64,000 bases of DNA, taken from JAIQFF01 sp963725615. Its GTDB lineage: Bacteria > Acidobacteriota > Terriglobia > Terriglobales > Acidobacteriaceae. Where the stretch lies: assembly GCA_963725615.1 (NCBI GenBank), contig CAVRZO010000001.1, positions 372,001 through 436,000 on the forward strand, given 5' to 3'. Each line of letters opens with the position of its first letter. Position 1 is the first letter of the stretch. Of this stretch, positions 51,476 to 59,335 are shown in pieces. A model generated the notes under the pieces. It had not been told where the DNA came from. It searched no databases and saw nothing but the letters and a program-made list of their open reading frames with translations. The position numbers were made by a program, and so were the translations under genes.

Positions 51476-52279
51476 ATGATCAACGGCAAACGCATCGCCG
51501 TGGTGTTGCCGGCCTATAACGCGGAGAAGACCCTGGCGGCGACCGTGGCGGAACTGCCAGAACTGGTAGATATCCGCATCCTCGTGGACGATCACAGCTC
51601 CGACCGCACCGTCGAGATCGCCCACCAGCTCGGGCTGCAATTCTTCGTGCATGACCAGAATTACGGCTACGGACGCAATCAGCAGACCTGCTATCGCGAG
51701 GCTCTGACCGCCGGCGCGGATGTGGTCATCATGGTGCATCCCGATTACCAGTACACGCCGCTGCTGGTGACAGCCATGGCCAGCATGGTGGCTTACGGGG
51801 TCTACGACGTGGTGCTGGGCTCGCGGATCATTGGCGGGCAGGCCCTGCATGGGGGCATGCCGTTCTACAAATATGTCGCTAACCGCTTCCTCACAGCGTT
51901 CGAAAATCTGTTTCTCCGCATCAAGTTGTCGGAGTATCACACCGGTTATCGCGCCTTCAGCCGCAAGGTCTTGCTGGAGCTCCCTCTGCTCGAGAACTCG
52001 GATGATTTTGTCTTCGACAATCAGGTACTGGCGCAATGTGTGAACTTTGGCTTCCGTATTGGCGAGGTCTCGTGCCCGACCAAGTATTTCGAAGAGGCAT
52101 CCTCCATCAACTTCAGCCGCAGCGTGACCTACGGCTTTGGGGTGCTCAGGACGACGCTGCAGTTTGCCCTGCAGAGAGCGGGGCTCGCGCATTTCCGTAT
52201 TTTCAGTGCGAAAGGCCGGAAGCTGGATCCCGGTCAGGCCGCCTACTACGCCCGGGGCGCGGCCGGTCCGCCGGGTTAG
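51476..52279 (+). CDS. GT2-family glycosyltransferase
   Basis: 267 residues. GT-A fold of family 2 (dolichol-phosphate mannosyltransferase-like): RIAVVLPAYNAEKTLAATV, nucleotide-binding LVDDHSSDRT (36-45), GYGRNQQTCYREAL, and DVVIMVHPDYQY, where HPD replaces the usual DxD acid pair. No TM helices, so cytoplasmic or membrane-associated. It would move a sugar from a nucleotide donor to a polyprenyl phosphate or glycan; the acceptor is unknown. It stands alone. Confidence 0.87.
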   Translation: MINGKRIAVVLPAYNAEKTLAATVAELPELVDIRILVDDHSSDRTVEIAHQLGLQFFVHDQNYGYGRNQQTCYREALTAGADVVIMVHPDYQYTPLLVTAMASMVAYGVYDVVLGSRIIGGQALHGGMPFYKYVANRFLTAFENLFLRIKLSEYHTGYRAFSRKVLLELPLLENSDDFVFDNQVLAQCVNFGFRIGEVSCPTKYFEEASSINFSRSVTYGFGVLRTTLQFALQRAGLAHFRIFSAKGRKLDPGQAAYYARGAAGPPG

Positions 52280-52305
52280 GCGGCGCACCTTCCTCAAGCC
52301 TTCTT

Positions 52306-52430
52306 GTCATCCTGAGCGGGGCGAGAGGTTTCACTTGTGAAACATTTCGCGGAGTCGGAGGACCCCTCTGAACGGATCAGTCCCCGGCGCTCCGAAAAAA
52401 CGCAGGGTCCCTCGACTTCGCTCGGGATGA
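52306..52430. repeat. GTCATCCTGA palindrome, class C
   Basis: GTCATCCTGAGCGGGGCGAG at the left pairs with CTCGACTTCGCTCGGGATGA C at the right. The central part holds TTTCACTTGTGAAA. Lies between the GT2 gene and the ABC permease gene. Confidence 0.6.
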
Positions 52431-52528
52431 CCGGCATGGTGAGGTCGAGTTCCCCCAAAATCACGGCGCTTTAGGCGAGACAATTGCGCCTCCCGGCCAT
52501 TACGGCTAGCATCTAATCTTAAGACGCA

Positions 52529-53776
52529 ATGGCCACTGCCACCACCAGCGCGCCGGAACGACGTCCGCCGAAAATGGTGTACGGCGAGGTCCTGAGTTTC
52601 GCCTACGAGACTTTCTGCAGCAACAAGGTGCGTTTCGCGCTGACTGCGCTGGGGATGGTCATCGGCACCGCTTCCCTGATCCTGGTCGTAACCATCGGCA
52701 TGACCGGCAAGCAGTACGTGCTGAGCCAGATCCAGTCCATTGGCACCAACCAGATTGAGGCCGAATACCAGAGCGGCGGCCAGCGCATCGCCAATGTCAC
52801 TCCCGACCCCCTCACCATCGACGACATGAATGCCGCCATGGAGGAGGTGCCGGGCATTGTTGCGGCTTCTCCCGTGGTCCCTCTGGGTGAACGCATTCCC
52901 GTGGGCGGAGGCAAGGAACGCGACATCTCCGTGCTCGGGGTTTTTCCCGATTACCGAATCGTGCGCAACCTGGTGGTGATCACGGGCAGGTTCTTTGACT
53001 CCAAAGACGCGCAGGAGCACAACAAAGTCGGAGTCATCACCCAAAAAATGGCCGAGGAGCTTTACGGATCGCAGGAAGAAGCCATCGGCAAAATCATCAA
53101 GCTCAGCGGCCTGCCGTTCACCATCGTGGGCACGTTCCGGGAGCGCGTCGACACCTTCGGCCAAACCGAAGTGGTTGACTACACCATGCTGATTCCCTAC
53201 ACGGTCAGCCGCTACTTTACGGACACCCCGAACGTCAAACAGATTTATTTCTCGACCGCCGATCCTTCGATGGTGCAGCCGGCGACGGAGCAGATCCGCC
53301 GGGTCATCAAGAGCCGCCACCGCGCCGAGTCGGTCTACAACGTCATGAATCTCACCCAGTTGGTCCAGTTGGCGGAGAAGACCGCCAACGCCCTGACCCT
53401 GGTGTTGCTGCTGGTAGCAGCGGTCGTCCTGCTGGTCAGCGGCATCGGAATCATGAACATCATGCTGGCGACGGTCAGCTCCCGCATCCGCGAAATCGGC
53501 ATCCGCAAAGCGCTGGGGGCCACCAACCGCGAAATCCGCTTTCAGTTCCTGGCAGAAGCCATGACCATTTCCCTGGTCGGAGGCCTGATCGGTGTAGTCA
53601 TCGGATTAGCAATTCCCTATTCGGTACGCTTCCTCACGGAATACCGGATTCCGATTTCGGGACTGTCCGCAATCGTGGCCATCCTGGTGTCGTCTTTCGT
53701 AGGCGTAATCTTTGGGACAGTCCCCGCCACCCGGGCGGCGAAACTGGATCCGGTGGAGAGTTTGCGGTACGAATAG
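52529..53776 (+). CDS. MacB/LolC-type ABC transporter permease
   Basis: 415 residues. TM1 (about 35-58) follows a cytoplasmic start, then a MacB periplasmic domain of about 220 residues (IGTNQIEAEYQSGGQR, DDMNAAMEEVPGIVAASPVV, TQKMAEELYG). Three C-terminal TMs hold the FtsX/MacB motif SSRIREIGIRKALGATNREI, which couples to an ATPase. No ATPase or membrane-fusion gene is next to it, so it must pair with a distant or orphan subunit. Probable role in efflux or lipoprotein-type transport using mechanotransmission. Confidence 0.9.
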   Translation: MATATTSAPERRPPKMVYGEVLSFAYETFCSNKVRFALTALGMVIGTASLILVVTIGMTGKQYVLSQIQSIGTNQIEAEYQSGGQRIANVTPDPLTIDDMNAAMEEVPGIVAASPVVPLGERIPVGGGKERDISVLGVFPDYRIVRNLVVITGRFFDSKDAQEHNKVGVITQKMAEELYGSQEEAIGKIIKLSGLPFTIVGTFRERVDTFGQTEVVDYTMLIPYTVSRYFTDTPNVKQIYFSTADPSMVQPATEQIRRVIKSRHRAESVYNVMNLTQLVQLAEKTANALTLVLLLVAAVVLLVSGIGIMNIMLATVSSRIREIGIRKALGATNREIRFQFLAEAMTISLVGGLIGVVIGLAIPYSVRFLTEYRIPISGLSAIVAILVSSFVGVIFGTVPATRAAKLDPVESLRYE

Positions 53777-53778
53777 AA

Positions 53779-53855
53779 GCTGTCAGCTCATTCAGCTTTC
53801 AGTTAAGGTGGGGTCGCGTTGATTTTGATTTCACTGAAAGCTGAGAGCTGACAGC
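53779..53855. repeat. Palindrome of AGCTGACAGC type
   Basis: GCTGTCAGCTCATTCAGCTT near the left pairs with ACTGAAAGCTGAGAGCTGAC at the right. Sits after the ABC permease gene. Confidence 0.6.
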
Positions 53856-53868
53856 TGAAAGCTCACAC

Positions 53869-53894
53869 AAAAACGCCGGGCAGGTTTGCCCGGC
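53869..53894 (-). terminator. Intrinsic terminator
   Basis: 8-bp stem GCCGGGCA / TGCCCGGC with a 4-nt loop. Read leftward it is followed by GTTTTTG, ending the transcript of the small ORF at 53976-54206. It may also stop rightward transcription from the ABC permease gene. Confidence 0.8.
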
Positions 53895-53975
53895 TGATTC
53901 TTGTTACTCACCTCGCGGGGAAACGGCTTGGTTCTGAGGTCCCCGCAGATTTCTTACATAGTCTCGGTCACCGAA

Positions 53976-54206
53976 TTACATCACCAGAGCAAGGCTCTCC
54001 AGTTCTTTCTGCAGCACCGGCATGGAGCAGCCTGACATCTCAACCCGGCCCACGGCGTCCATGGCTGCTTGAGGCGATACTCCGTAGCCACGGCCCATGA
54101 GGAAAACTTGCAGGAGTTCAGCAGCTTCGCGCGAATCGATCAGGCCTCCCTGCAGCAGATCGTTTCGTAGAGCCGTCAGTTCGGTACTGGAGAATCGTTC
54201 TTTCAT
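53976..54206 (-). CDS. Small protein of unknown function with strong ribosome site
   Basis: 76 residues from the ATG at 54206, preceded by GGAGGTGA with 8-nt spacing. Predicted to be helical: SSTELTALRNDLLQGG, SREAAELLQVFLMGRGYGVS, PQAAMDAVGRVEMSG and PVLQKELESLALVM. No TM or signal. Its own terminator and an upstream spacer of 299 bp without genes suggest a monocistronic, well-expressed gene. Family not recognised. Confidence 0.75.
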   Translation of the reverse strand: MKERFSSTELTALRNDLLQGGLIDSREAAELLQVFLMGRGYGVSPQAAMDAVGRVEMSGCSMPVLQKELESLALVM

Positions 54207-54505
54207 GGTCGTTATCACCTCCGACCTCTATTTCCTTAACCTATTAGACTCATTGCCTGCCATGAACGTTGCATGCAATTTTCGTGCCGCACTCAAGGCC
54301 CTTTCTCCATATACGTACGGAGCGGCGGTTTAGTTTCTTAAACCCCTTACGGTGCGGTAAGTTGCAAGCCACCTAAATCTTTTGATGACGGCGGCGAGGG
54401 AGGTTTTTCTGGCACGAATGTGCCATATCGGGAATTCCCGATCTTGACACGTTGTGTCGTTGTGGGACGAGAAACGATGACAGAATATGGCTCAGGACAT
54501 CGGAC

Positions 54506-54676
54506 TCAGGAAGGATCGGTGATGGCTTCATCTACCATCATGATGGGGACACCGTCCCGCACTGGGTAAACGCGGCGGCATTCGGCGCACTTCAGCTTTA
54601 GTCCTTCGTCTTTCAACAGCAGCGGCTTCTTGCAGACTGGGCACACCAGGATGTCGAGCAGGTCTTGGGGAATCAT
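54506..54676 (-). CDS. Trm112-like zinc-ribbon protein (UPF0434-like)
   Basis: 56 residues, starting with an ATG at 54676. It has the Trm112/UPF0434 layout: LLDILVCPVCKKPL supplies a C-x2-C knuckle (Cys12, Cys15), LKCAECRRVYPVRDGVP supplies the second (Cys30, Cys33), and IMMVDEA closes the fold. Eukaryotic Trm112 activates methyltransferases; bacterial members are small zinc-ribbon proteins of unclear role. No cluster with a methyltransferase here; alone between the small ORF and folD. Confidence 0.85.
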   Translation of the reverse strand: MIPQDLLDILVCPVCKKPLLLKDEGLKLKCAECRRVYPVRDGVPIMMVDEAITDPS

Positions 54677-54719
54677 GGAAGGATTTTACGCTTCTTCTGC
54701 CTGCTTGAGAGTGGGAAAC

Positions 54720-54825
54720 GCTTAACGAAAGGACGCAAAGGAAACCGCAAAGGACAAAGAAGAAAAATTCCAACAGTGGTTCTTTGCGATTTTTGCGACT
54801 TCCTTTGCGTCCTTTACGGTTAAGC
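54720..54825. repeat. Palindrome of AAAGGACGCAAAGG type, class B
   Basis: GCTTAACGAAAGGACGCAAA at the left pairs with TTTGCGTCCTTTACGGTTAA at the right, with a second arm pair CCGCAAAGGACAAAGAA / TTCTTTGCGATTTTTGCG. Before folD. Confidence 0.6.
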
Positions 54826-54883
54826 TCTTTTAGCCGGGATAGTTTACGATAAAGTTCAATTCCCTGACGGAGGACGAGGGTTC

Positions 54884-55840
54884 ATGGCTGCCACGATTCT
54901 GGACGGCAACAAGATCGCCGCTGAAATCCGGGCGGAGGTTGCTTCTGAGGTAAAAGACATGACGGCAGCCGGCCTGCGTCCCGGCTTGGCCGTCGTCCGG
55001 GTCGGCCACAACCCAGCTTCTGAAATCTATGTCCGCGGAAAAGTCAAAAGCTGCGGAGAAGTGGGCATCTACAGCGAACAACTCACTCCTCCCGACACGA
55101 TTTCCACCCAGGAGTTGCTCGAGCTCGTCCTGCAACTGAACCGGCGCGACGAAATTGATGGCATCCTGGTGCAGCTGCCCTTGCCACCCCAGGTTGACTC
55201 CAAAAAAATCCTCATGGCAGTGGACCCGGCCAAGGACGTGGACGGCTTCCACCCGGTCAACGTGGGCTTTCTCTCCACCCAGCGCCCGGGCCTGGTGCCC
55301 TGCACGCCGGCGGGCATCATGGAGATTCTCAGCCGCAGCAATATTCCGGTCGCCGGTCAGGAGGCGGTGGTGGTGGGCCGCAGTGATATTGTGGGCAAGC
55401 CGACCGCCATGCTGCTGATCAACGCCAATGCCACGGTGACCGTCTGCCATTCGAAGACGCGAGACCTGCCCGGGGTATGCCGTCGCGCCGATATCCTGGT
55501 GGCCGCAATCGGCCGTGCCGGAATGATTACCCGCGACTTCGTGAAGCCCGGAGCCACCGTGATTGATGTGGGCATGAACAAAGTGACGGAGCGGGCAGAG
55601 TTTGACCGCCTTTTCTCGGGCAACGCCAAGCGGGAGGAAACTTTCCAGACGAAAGGGTCAACGCTCGTGGGAGACGCGCATCCTAACGCGGCTGAGGTGG
55701 CGGGAGCGATCACGCCGGTGCCCGGAGGAGTGGGCCCGCTGACCATCGCCATGCTGATGGCAAACACCGTGAAAGCGGCCCGGATGCGGCGGGGTTCGCG
55801 CACGCCCGCCCGGGCTGCGGAGCATGCCCGAAGTGCTTAA
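54884..55840 (+). CDS. folD: Bifunctional methylenetetrahydrofolate dehydrogenase/cyclohydrolase
   Basis: 318 residues. VGHNPASEIYVRGKVKSCGE carries catalytic Tyr49-x3-Lys53. VQLPLPPQVD, KDVDGFHP and VVVGRSDIVGKP are FolD signatures, the last being the NADP-binding loop. It oxidises methylene-THF and hydrolyses methenyl-THF to formyl-THF. The C-terminal 20 residues (RMRRGSRTPARAAEHARS) are an unusual basic tail. The last 17 bp overlap coaE, so translation is coupled. Confidence 0.96.
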   Translation: MAATILDGNKIAAEIRAEVASEVKDMTAAGLRPGLAVVRVGHNPASEIYVRGKVKSCGEVGIYSEQLTPPDTISTQELLELVLQLNRRDEIDGILVQLPLPPQVDSKKILMAVDPAKDVDGFHPVNVGFLSTQRPGLVPCTPAGIMEILSRSNIPVAGQEAVVVGRSDIVGKPTAMLLINANATVTVCHSKTRDLPGVCRRADILVAAIGRAGMITRDFVKPGATVIDVGMNKVTERAEFDRLFSGNAKREETFQTKGSTLVGDAHPNAAEVAGAITPVPGGVGPLTIAMLMANTVKAARMRRGSRTPARAAEHARSA

Positions 55841-56462
55841 GGTCGGATTGACCGGAGGCATCGCCGCGGGCAAATCGGTGGTCGGCGAAATGTTTGCCGC
55901 CCTGGGGGTGCCTGTGGTCCAGGCCGACGAGATCGCCCACCAACTCATGGAGCCGGGTGAGGCAGTCTATCAGGAAGTTGTGGATCACTTCGGCTCCGGA
56001 ATCCTCAATCCGGATGCCAGTGTGAACCGCGCCCGTCTGGCGGAACTGGCCTTCGGTGGCCCCGACAAGCTTTCCCGCGTCGAGGAGCTGAACCAGATCG
56101 TCCATCCGGGCGTGATTCGCCGCCAGGAGGAGTGGATGGCAGAGGTGGGCCGGCGCGACCCTCACGCCATCGCCATGGTGGAGGCCGCGCTCATTCTCGA
56201 GGCAAAGATGGCGAAAGGCTTTGATCGTCTGATCGTCGTGACCTGCCGCCCGGAGCAGCGTATCGAGCGCTGGGCGCATCGTTTAAAAGTGGACCAGGAA
56301 ACAGCCCGCCGCGAAGTCACGCGCCGCATGGCGGCCCAACTGCCCGATGAACAAAAAGTAAAAGCTGCCGATTACGTGGTCGACAACTCAGGCTCGCTGG
56401 ATGAAACCGCCCGCCAGGTGAAGAAAATTTACGCCGAGTTGAAAAAAGAAGCAGCGAAGTAA
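55824..56462 (+). CDS. coaE: Dephospho-CoA kinase
   Basis: 212 residues. P-loop GLTGGIAAGKSVVG (9-22), VVQADEIAHQLME, FGSGILNPDASVNRARLAEL, and VEAALILEAKMAKGFDRLIVV. It phosphorylates dephospho-CoA at the 3' position, the last step of CoA synthesis. The start overlaps the end of folD by 17 bp. A class A palindrome follows its stop. Confidence 0.95.
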   Translation: MPEVLKVGLTGGIAAGKSVVGEMFAALGVPVVQADEIAHQLMEPGEAVYQEVVDHFGSGILNPDASVNRARLAELAFGGPDKLSRVEELNQIVHPGVIRRQEEWMAEVGRRDPHAIAMVEAALILEAKMAKGFDRLIVVTCRPEQRIERWAHRLKVDQETARREVTRRMAAQLPDEQKVKAADYVVDNSGSLDETARQVKKIYAELKKEAAK

Positions 56463-56465
56463 CCA

Positions 56466-56593
56466 GCAAGAAACACGTGGGGACGCCCCCGGCTGTCCAG
56501 TCGAGCGCAGCTTGGCAGCGTTTTGTCCACACCCGCACCGCGGAGCTTCGCTCCGGGGACAGCCGGGGGCGGCTGTCTCCACGTGGTTCTTGC
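56466..56593. repeat. Long imperfect palindrome, class A
   Basis: GCAAGAAACACGTGGGGACG ... CCACGTGGTTCTTGC, 14 of 15 end bases pairing. Inner GTCGAGCGCAGCTTGGC and CGGAGCTTCGCTCCG. Between coaE and the HtrA-type protease. Confidence 0.75.
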
Positions 56594-56642
56594 CGGGATT
56601 TACAATCAGTCAGATAGAGTCCGCGAGGGAAGGTCCCGCACT

Positions 56643-57785
56643 ATGAAGCTGCTGCGTCCCATTCTGCTGGCGGTGATTTTTGCCGGCGCGTTCTACTACT
56701 TCACTACCTACCGTTCCGGCCCCATGCACTCTGCAAACTGGTTTGGCCGGCCTCTCCCCAAGGTGGAGATTACCGAAGCCGCTTCGGGCGAATCTTTCGA
56801 TGCCGAAGAGCAGAACAACATCGGGGTTTATCGCAAGAACATTGATTCCGTGGTGAATATCACTTCGCGCGCCGTGACCTTCGATTTCTTCTATGGCCTG
56901 GTGCCCCAGGAAGGACAGGGCTCAGGCTTCATCATCGATAAAGAAGGTCACGTGCTGACCAACTATCACGTGATCGCCGAGGCCCGCCAGGTGAAGGTGA
57001 CGCTGCACAATGGCAAGGACTACAAAGCCACAGTGGTGGGGACCGACCGGGCTCACGATCTGGCGGTCATTCAGATCAAGGGTCCGGGACTCACCCCCAT
57101 GGTCCTTGGCGATTCGCGTAATTTGCAGGTCGGGCAAAAAGTCTATGCCATCGGCAATCCCTTCGGTCTTGCCGGGACCATGACCCGCGGCATCATCAGT
57201 TCGATCCGCCCGGTGCGGGAACCTGATGGTTTACAGATTGAAGAGGCCATCCAGACGGATGCGGCGATTAACCCCGGAAATTCCGGTGGGCCGTTGTTGA
57301 ACTGGCGCGGCGAGGTGATCGGCATCAACACGCTGATTGCTTCCAGCGTGGGACAGAGCGCCGGTATTGGTTTTGCCATCCCGGTGAATACGGCCAAGGC
57401 CGTGCTCAATGACTTGATGACTCTGGGCCGGGTGCGGCGTCCGGCCCTGGGAGTGAGTACGATTCCGATTACCCCGGGATTGGCGGACCAGATGGGGCTG
57501 GCAGTCGACAGCGGATTGCTGATCGTGCAGGTGGTGCCGGGTGGCTCCGCCGACCGCGCCGGTCTGCGTGGCGGAACCGAGCGCGCCTATATCGGCAATA
57601 TCCCGATCATGCTCGGCGGCGACCTGATCGTAGCCATTGATGGACAGGAGATTCAGGACCAGCAGGATCTCAGCCAGGTCATGAATAGTCATCGGGCGGG
57701 CGACACGGTCCGGATCACTATCTATCGCGGCAAGAAGAAGATGGATGTCAGCGTGACCCTGGGCGAAGCGCGGGAGCAGGTGTAA
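56643..57785 (+). CDS. HtrA/Deg-type trypsin-like serine protease with PDZ domain
   Basis: 380 residues from the ATG at 56643 (GAGGGAAGG upstream). One N-terminal TM or signal anchor (LRPILLAVIFAGAFYYF). Protease domain with His109 (LTNYHV), Asp139 (AHDLAVIQ) and Ser214 (NPGNSGGPLL), then a single PDZ (VDSGLLIVQVVPGGSADRAG...GGDLIVAIDGQ). Envelope quality-control protease of the DegS/DegP group. The single PDZ and anchor are DegS-like. Preceded by a class A palindrome. Confidence 0.95.
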   Translation: MKLLRPILLAVIFAGAFYYFTTYRSGPMHSANWFGRPLPKVEITEAASGESFDAEEQNNIGVYRKNIDSVVNITSRAVTFDFFYGLVPQEGQGSGFIIDKEGHVLTNYHVIAEARQVKVTLHNGKDYKATVVGTDRAHDLAVIQIKGPGLTPMVLGDSRNLQVGQKVYAIGNPFGLAGTMTRGIISSIRPVREPDGLQIEEAIQTDAAINPGNSGGPLLNWRGEVIGINTLIASSVGQSAGIGFAIPVNTAKAVLNDLMTLGRVRRPALGVSTIPITPGLADQMGLAVDSGLLIVQVVPGGSADRAGLRGGTERAYIGNIPIMLGGDLIVAIDGQEIQDQQDLSQVMNSHRAGDTVRITIYRGKKKMDVSVTLGEAREQV

Positions 57786-57826
57786 GCAGGGACGCCTCGC
57801 GATCCGTATCCGGGAGCGGCAATCTT

Positions 57827-57966
57827 CCGGCTGAAGTCTGGCCGCCCGAAACGGGGTGCGATACGTGGAAGGGCATGGCTTCAGCCGTGCCACAAGCGAT
57901 GCAGGCTCTGGGGCTTCAGCTCCTGAGGTTTGAGGCTTCAGCGCGACCAGCCGGCCTCAGGGGCTA
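57827..57966. repeat. GGCTTCAGCC-type palindromes, class D
   Basis: Hairpin GGCATGGCT-TC-AGCCGTGCC (57872-57891) with further GGGGCTTCAGCTCC and GAGGCTTCAGCGCG copies. The 296-bp gap 57786-58081 holds nothing else supported. Confidence 0.5.
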
Positions 57967-58081
57967 AAGTGCAACGGCGGCTGGGTGGCACGAGTGAACT
58001 CATGCCCTTCCCATTTTTCGTGGTCCACTTTTGTTCGCGCAGCCAGTGACTCTTGCGTTCGACTTCAGAAGTCCGACAAAA

Positions 58082-58441
58082 ATGAGCGTTGATTCCATTC
58101 GCCGCTTCTGCCTTTCCTTCCCGCATGCCACCGAGAACCTGCAATGGGGAGACGACCTCTGCTTTAAGGTGGGAGGGAAGATATTTGCCCTGCTGTCTCT
58201 GAGTTCGGTGCCGCAGCGATTAATGTTTAAGTGCACACCGGAAATCTTCGCAGAATTGGTGGAGCTCGAAGACATTATTCCGGCGCCCTATGTAGGTCGC
58301 TACAAGTGGGTGTCGCTCGAGCGCTTGGATGTCCTGCCCTGGATCGAAACCAAAGACCTGCTTGAGCAGTCGTACCGGATGGTGGCGGCGGCGAAGACCA
58401 CCCGCCGGCGCCCCGAGCGGAGCCGCGCCCGTAAGGGTTGA
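58082..58441 (+). CDS. MmcQ/YjbR-family DNA-binding-like protein
   Basis: 119 residues from the ATG at 58082. It starts SVDSIRRFCLSFPHATENLQ and contains WGDDLCFKVGGKIFALLSL, LMFKCTPEIFAELVE, PAPYVGRYKWVSLERLDVLP and an ELLEQSY-like helix, the pattern of the YjbR fold (DUF419). The C-terminal 15 residues are very basic. Members are small cytosolic proteins with a cyclic fold similar to DNA-binding modules; no function is established. Confidence 0.85.
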   Translation: MSVDSIRRFCLSFPHATENLQWGDDLCFKVGGKIFALLSLSSVPQRLMFKCTPEIFAELVELEDIIPAPYVGRYKWVSLERLDVLPWIETKDLLEQSYRMVAAAKTTRRRPERSRARKG

Positions 58442-58454
58442 CCCGCACTTTCAG

Positions 58455-59252
58455 CTAATGCCTGACTAACCCGCCAAGCACATCTTGCAATGCGTGTGCG
58501 ATCATTCCGGGGCGCACGCTGCGGCACCAGTAGGCCAGGATGCCGCTCATCGCCCCCATCACTGCGATCATTGAGGCCCGCGCCAAGCCTTGATACGAGT
58601 GCGCCACGCCGAACGCCACCGCGGGAAAGAAGATTCCAGCCGGGACACTCTTCGTCAGCGCCATGAATTGTTTCTGTAAGTAACCCCGGTAAACCGCCTC
58701 CTCGCAAATACCGGCCGTGAGAGAGAGAACGACCCACAGCGCAATCTCGATCTTTCCTTGTGGGAGAAGGAACAGGGTGACCTTGTCGCCCGCGCCGCCA
58801 TGAGGACCGGCCATCGAACTGACCATGATGGATGCGACAAGGAATAGCAGCCCGATTCCGACGTCGCGGAGAAACTGACGGGCGGATCGCCAACGGTCCC
58901 CGAGGACTGCGAACAAGGATGAGCCATTCAGCCATACCCCGACCAGCACCAATCCGAGCATCAGCCATTCGAACAAAATAGTGCGCTCATACATGCTCAC
59001 GTGATCCGGATTCACAACGAAACGCACCTGATCCGAGCGCAGTTTCCCCCAGTACGCCAGCGTGGCGATCAAGCAGAGGACGAATACCGTATGCCACGGT
59101 GAGGCCACCGGACGAAAGCCATCGGGCAGTGGTTCGAGCACAATTTCAGCTTCGATGACGAGCTCCTTGCCGGGCGACCGGCACAGATGATCCGCAGCCG
59201 CGTTAATATCGCCGCGCGCGGTATTTGGACGCGCGAGCGCCAGATAGGTCAC
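58455..59252 (-). CDS. CPBP-family intramembrane metalloprotease
   Basis: 265 residues with about seven TM segments. Motif 1 is ICEEAVYRGYLQ (catalytic Glu-Glu and Arg) and motif 2 is FGVAHSYQG (His); the final HALQDVLGG supplies another His and Asp. This is the CAAX-protease/bacteriocin-processing family. Substrate unknown. The first 60 residues are soluble, which is longer than usual; a shorter start is possible. Confidence 0.85.
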   Translation of the reverse strand: MTYLALARPNTARGDINAAADHLCRSPGKELVIEAEIVLEPLPDGFRPVASPWHTVFVLCLIATLAYWGKLRSDQVRFVVNPDHVSMYERTILFEWLMLGLVLVGVWLNGSSLFAVLGDRWRSARQFLRDVGIGLLFLVASIMVSSMAGPHGGAGDKVTLFLLPQGKIEIALWVVLSLTAGICEEAVYRGYLQKQFMALTKSVPAGIFFPAVAFGVAHSYQGLARASMIAVMGAMSGILAYWCRSVRPGMIAHALQDVLGGLVRH

Positions 59253-59335
59253 AGAAACTCCAATCTGTCGTCGACCGTCTCTACAATGATTTGACTCCTA
59301 CTCTCCAGCTGGGCTAGCCTCTAGCAGTCCAACCC

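Noticed and set aside
50500..51519. 339-codon open frame on the plus strand
   Set aside because: Antisense to leuC, which is unambiguous.
52331..53320. 329-codon open frame on the minus strand
   Set aside because: Antisense to the ABC permease and running into a repeat element.
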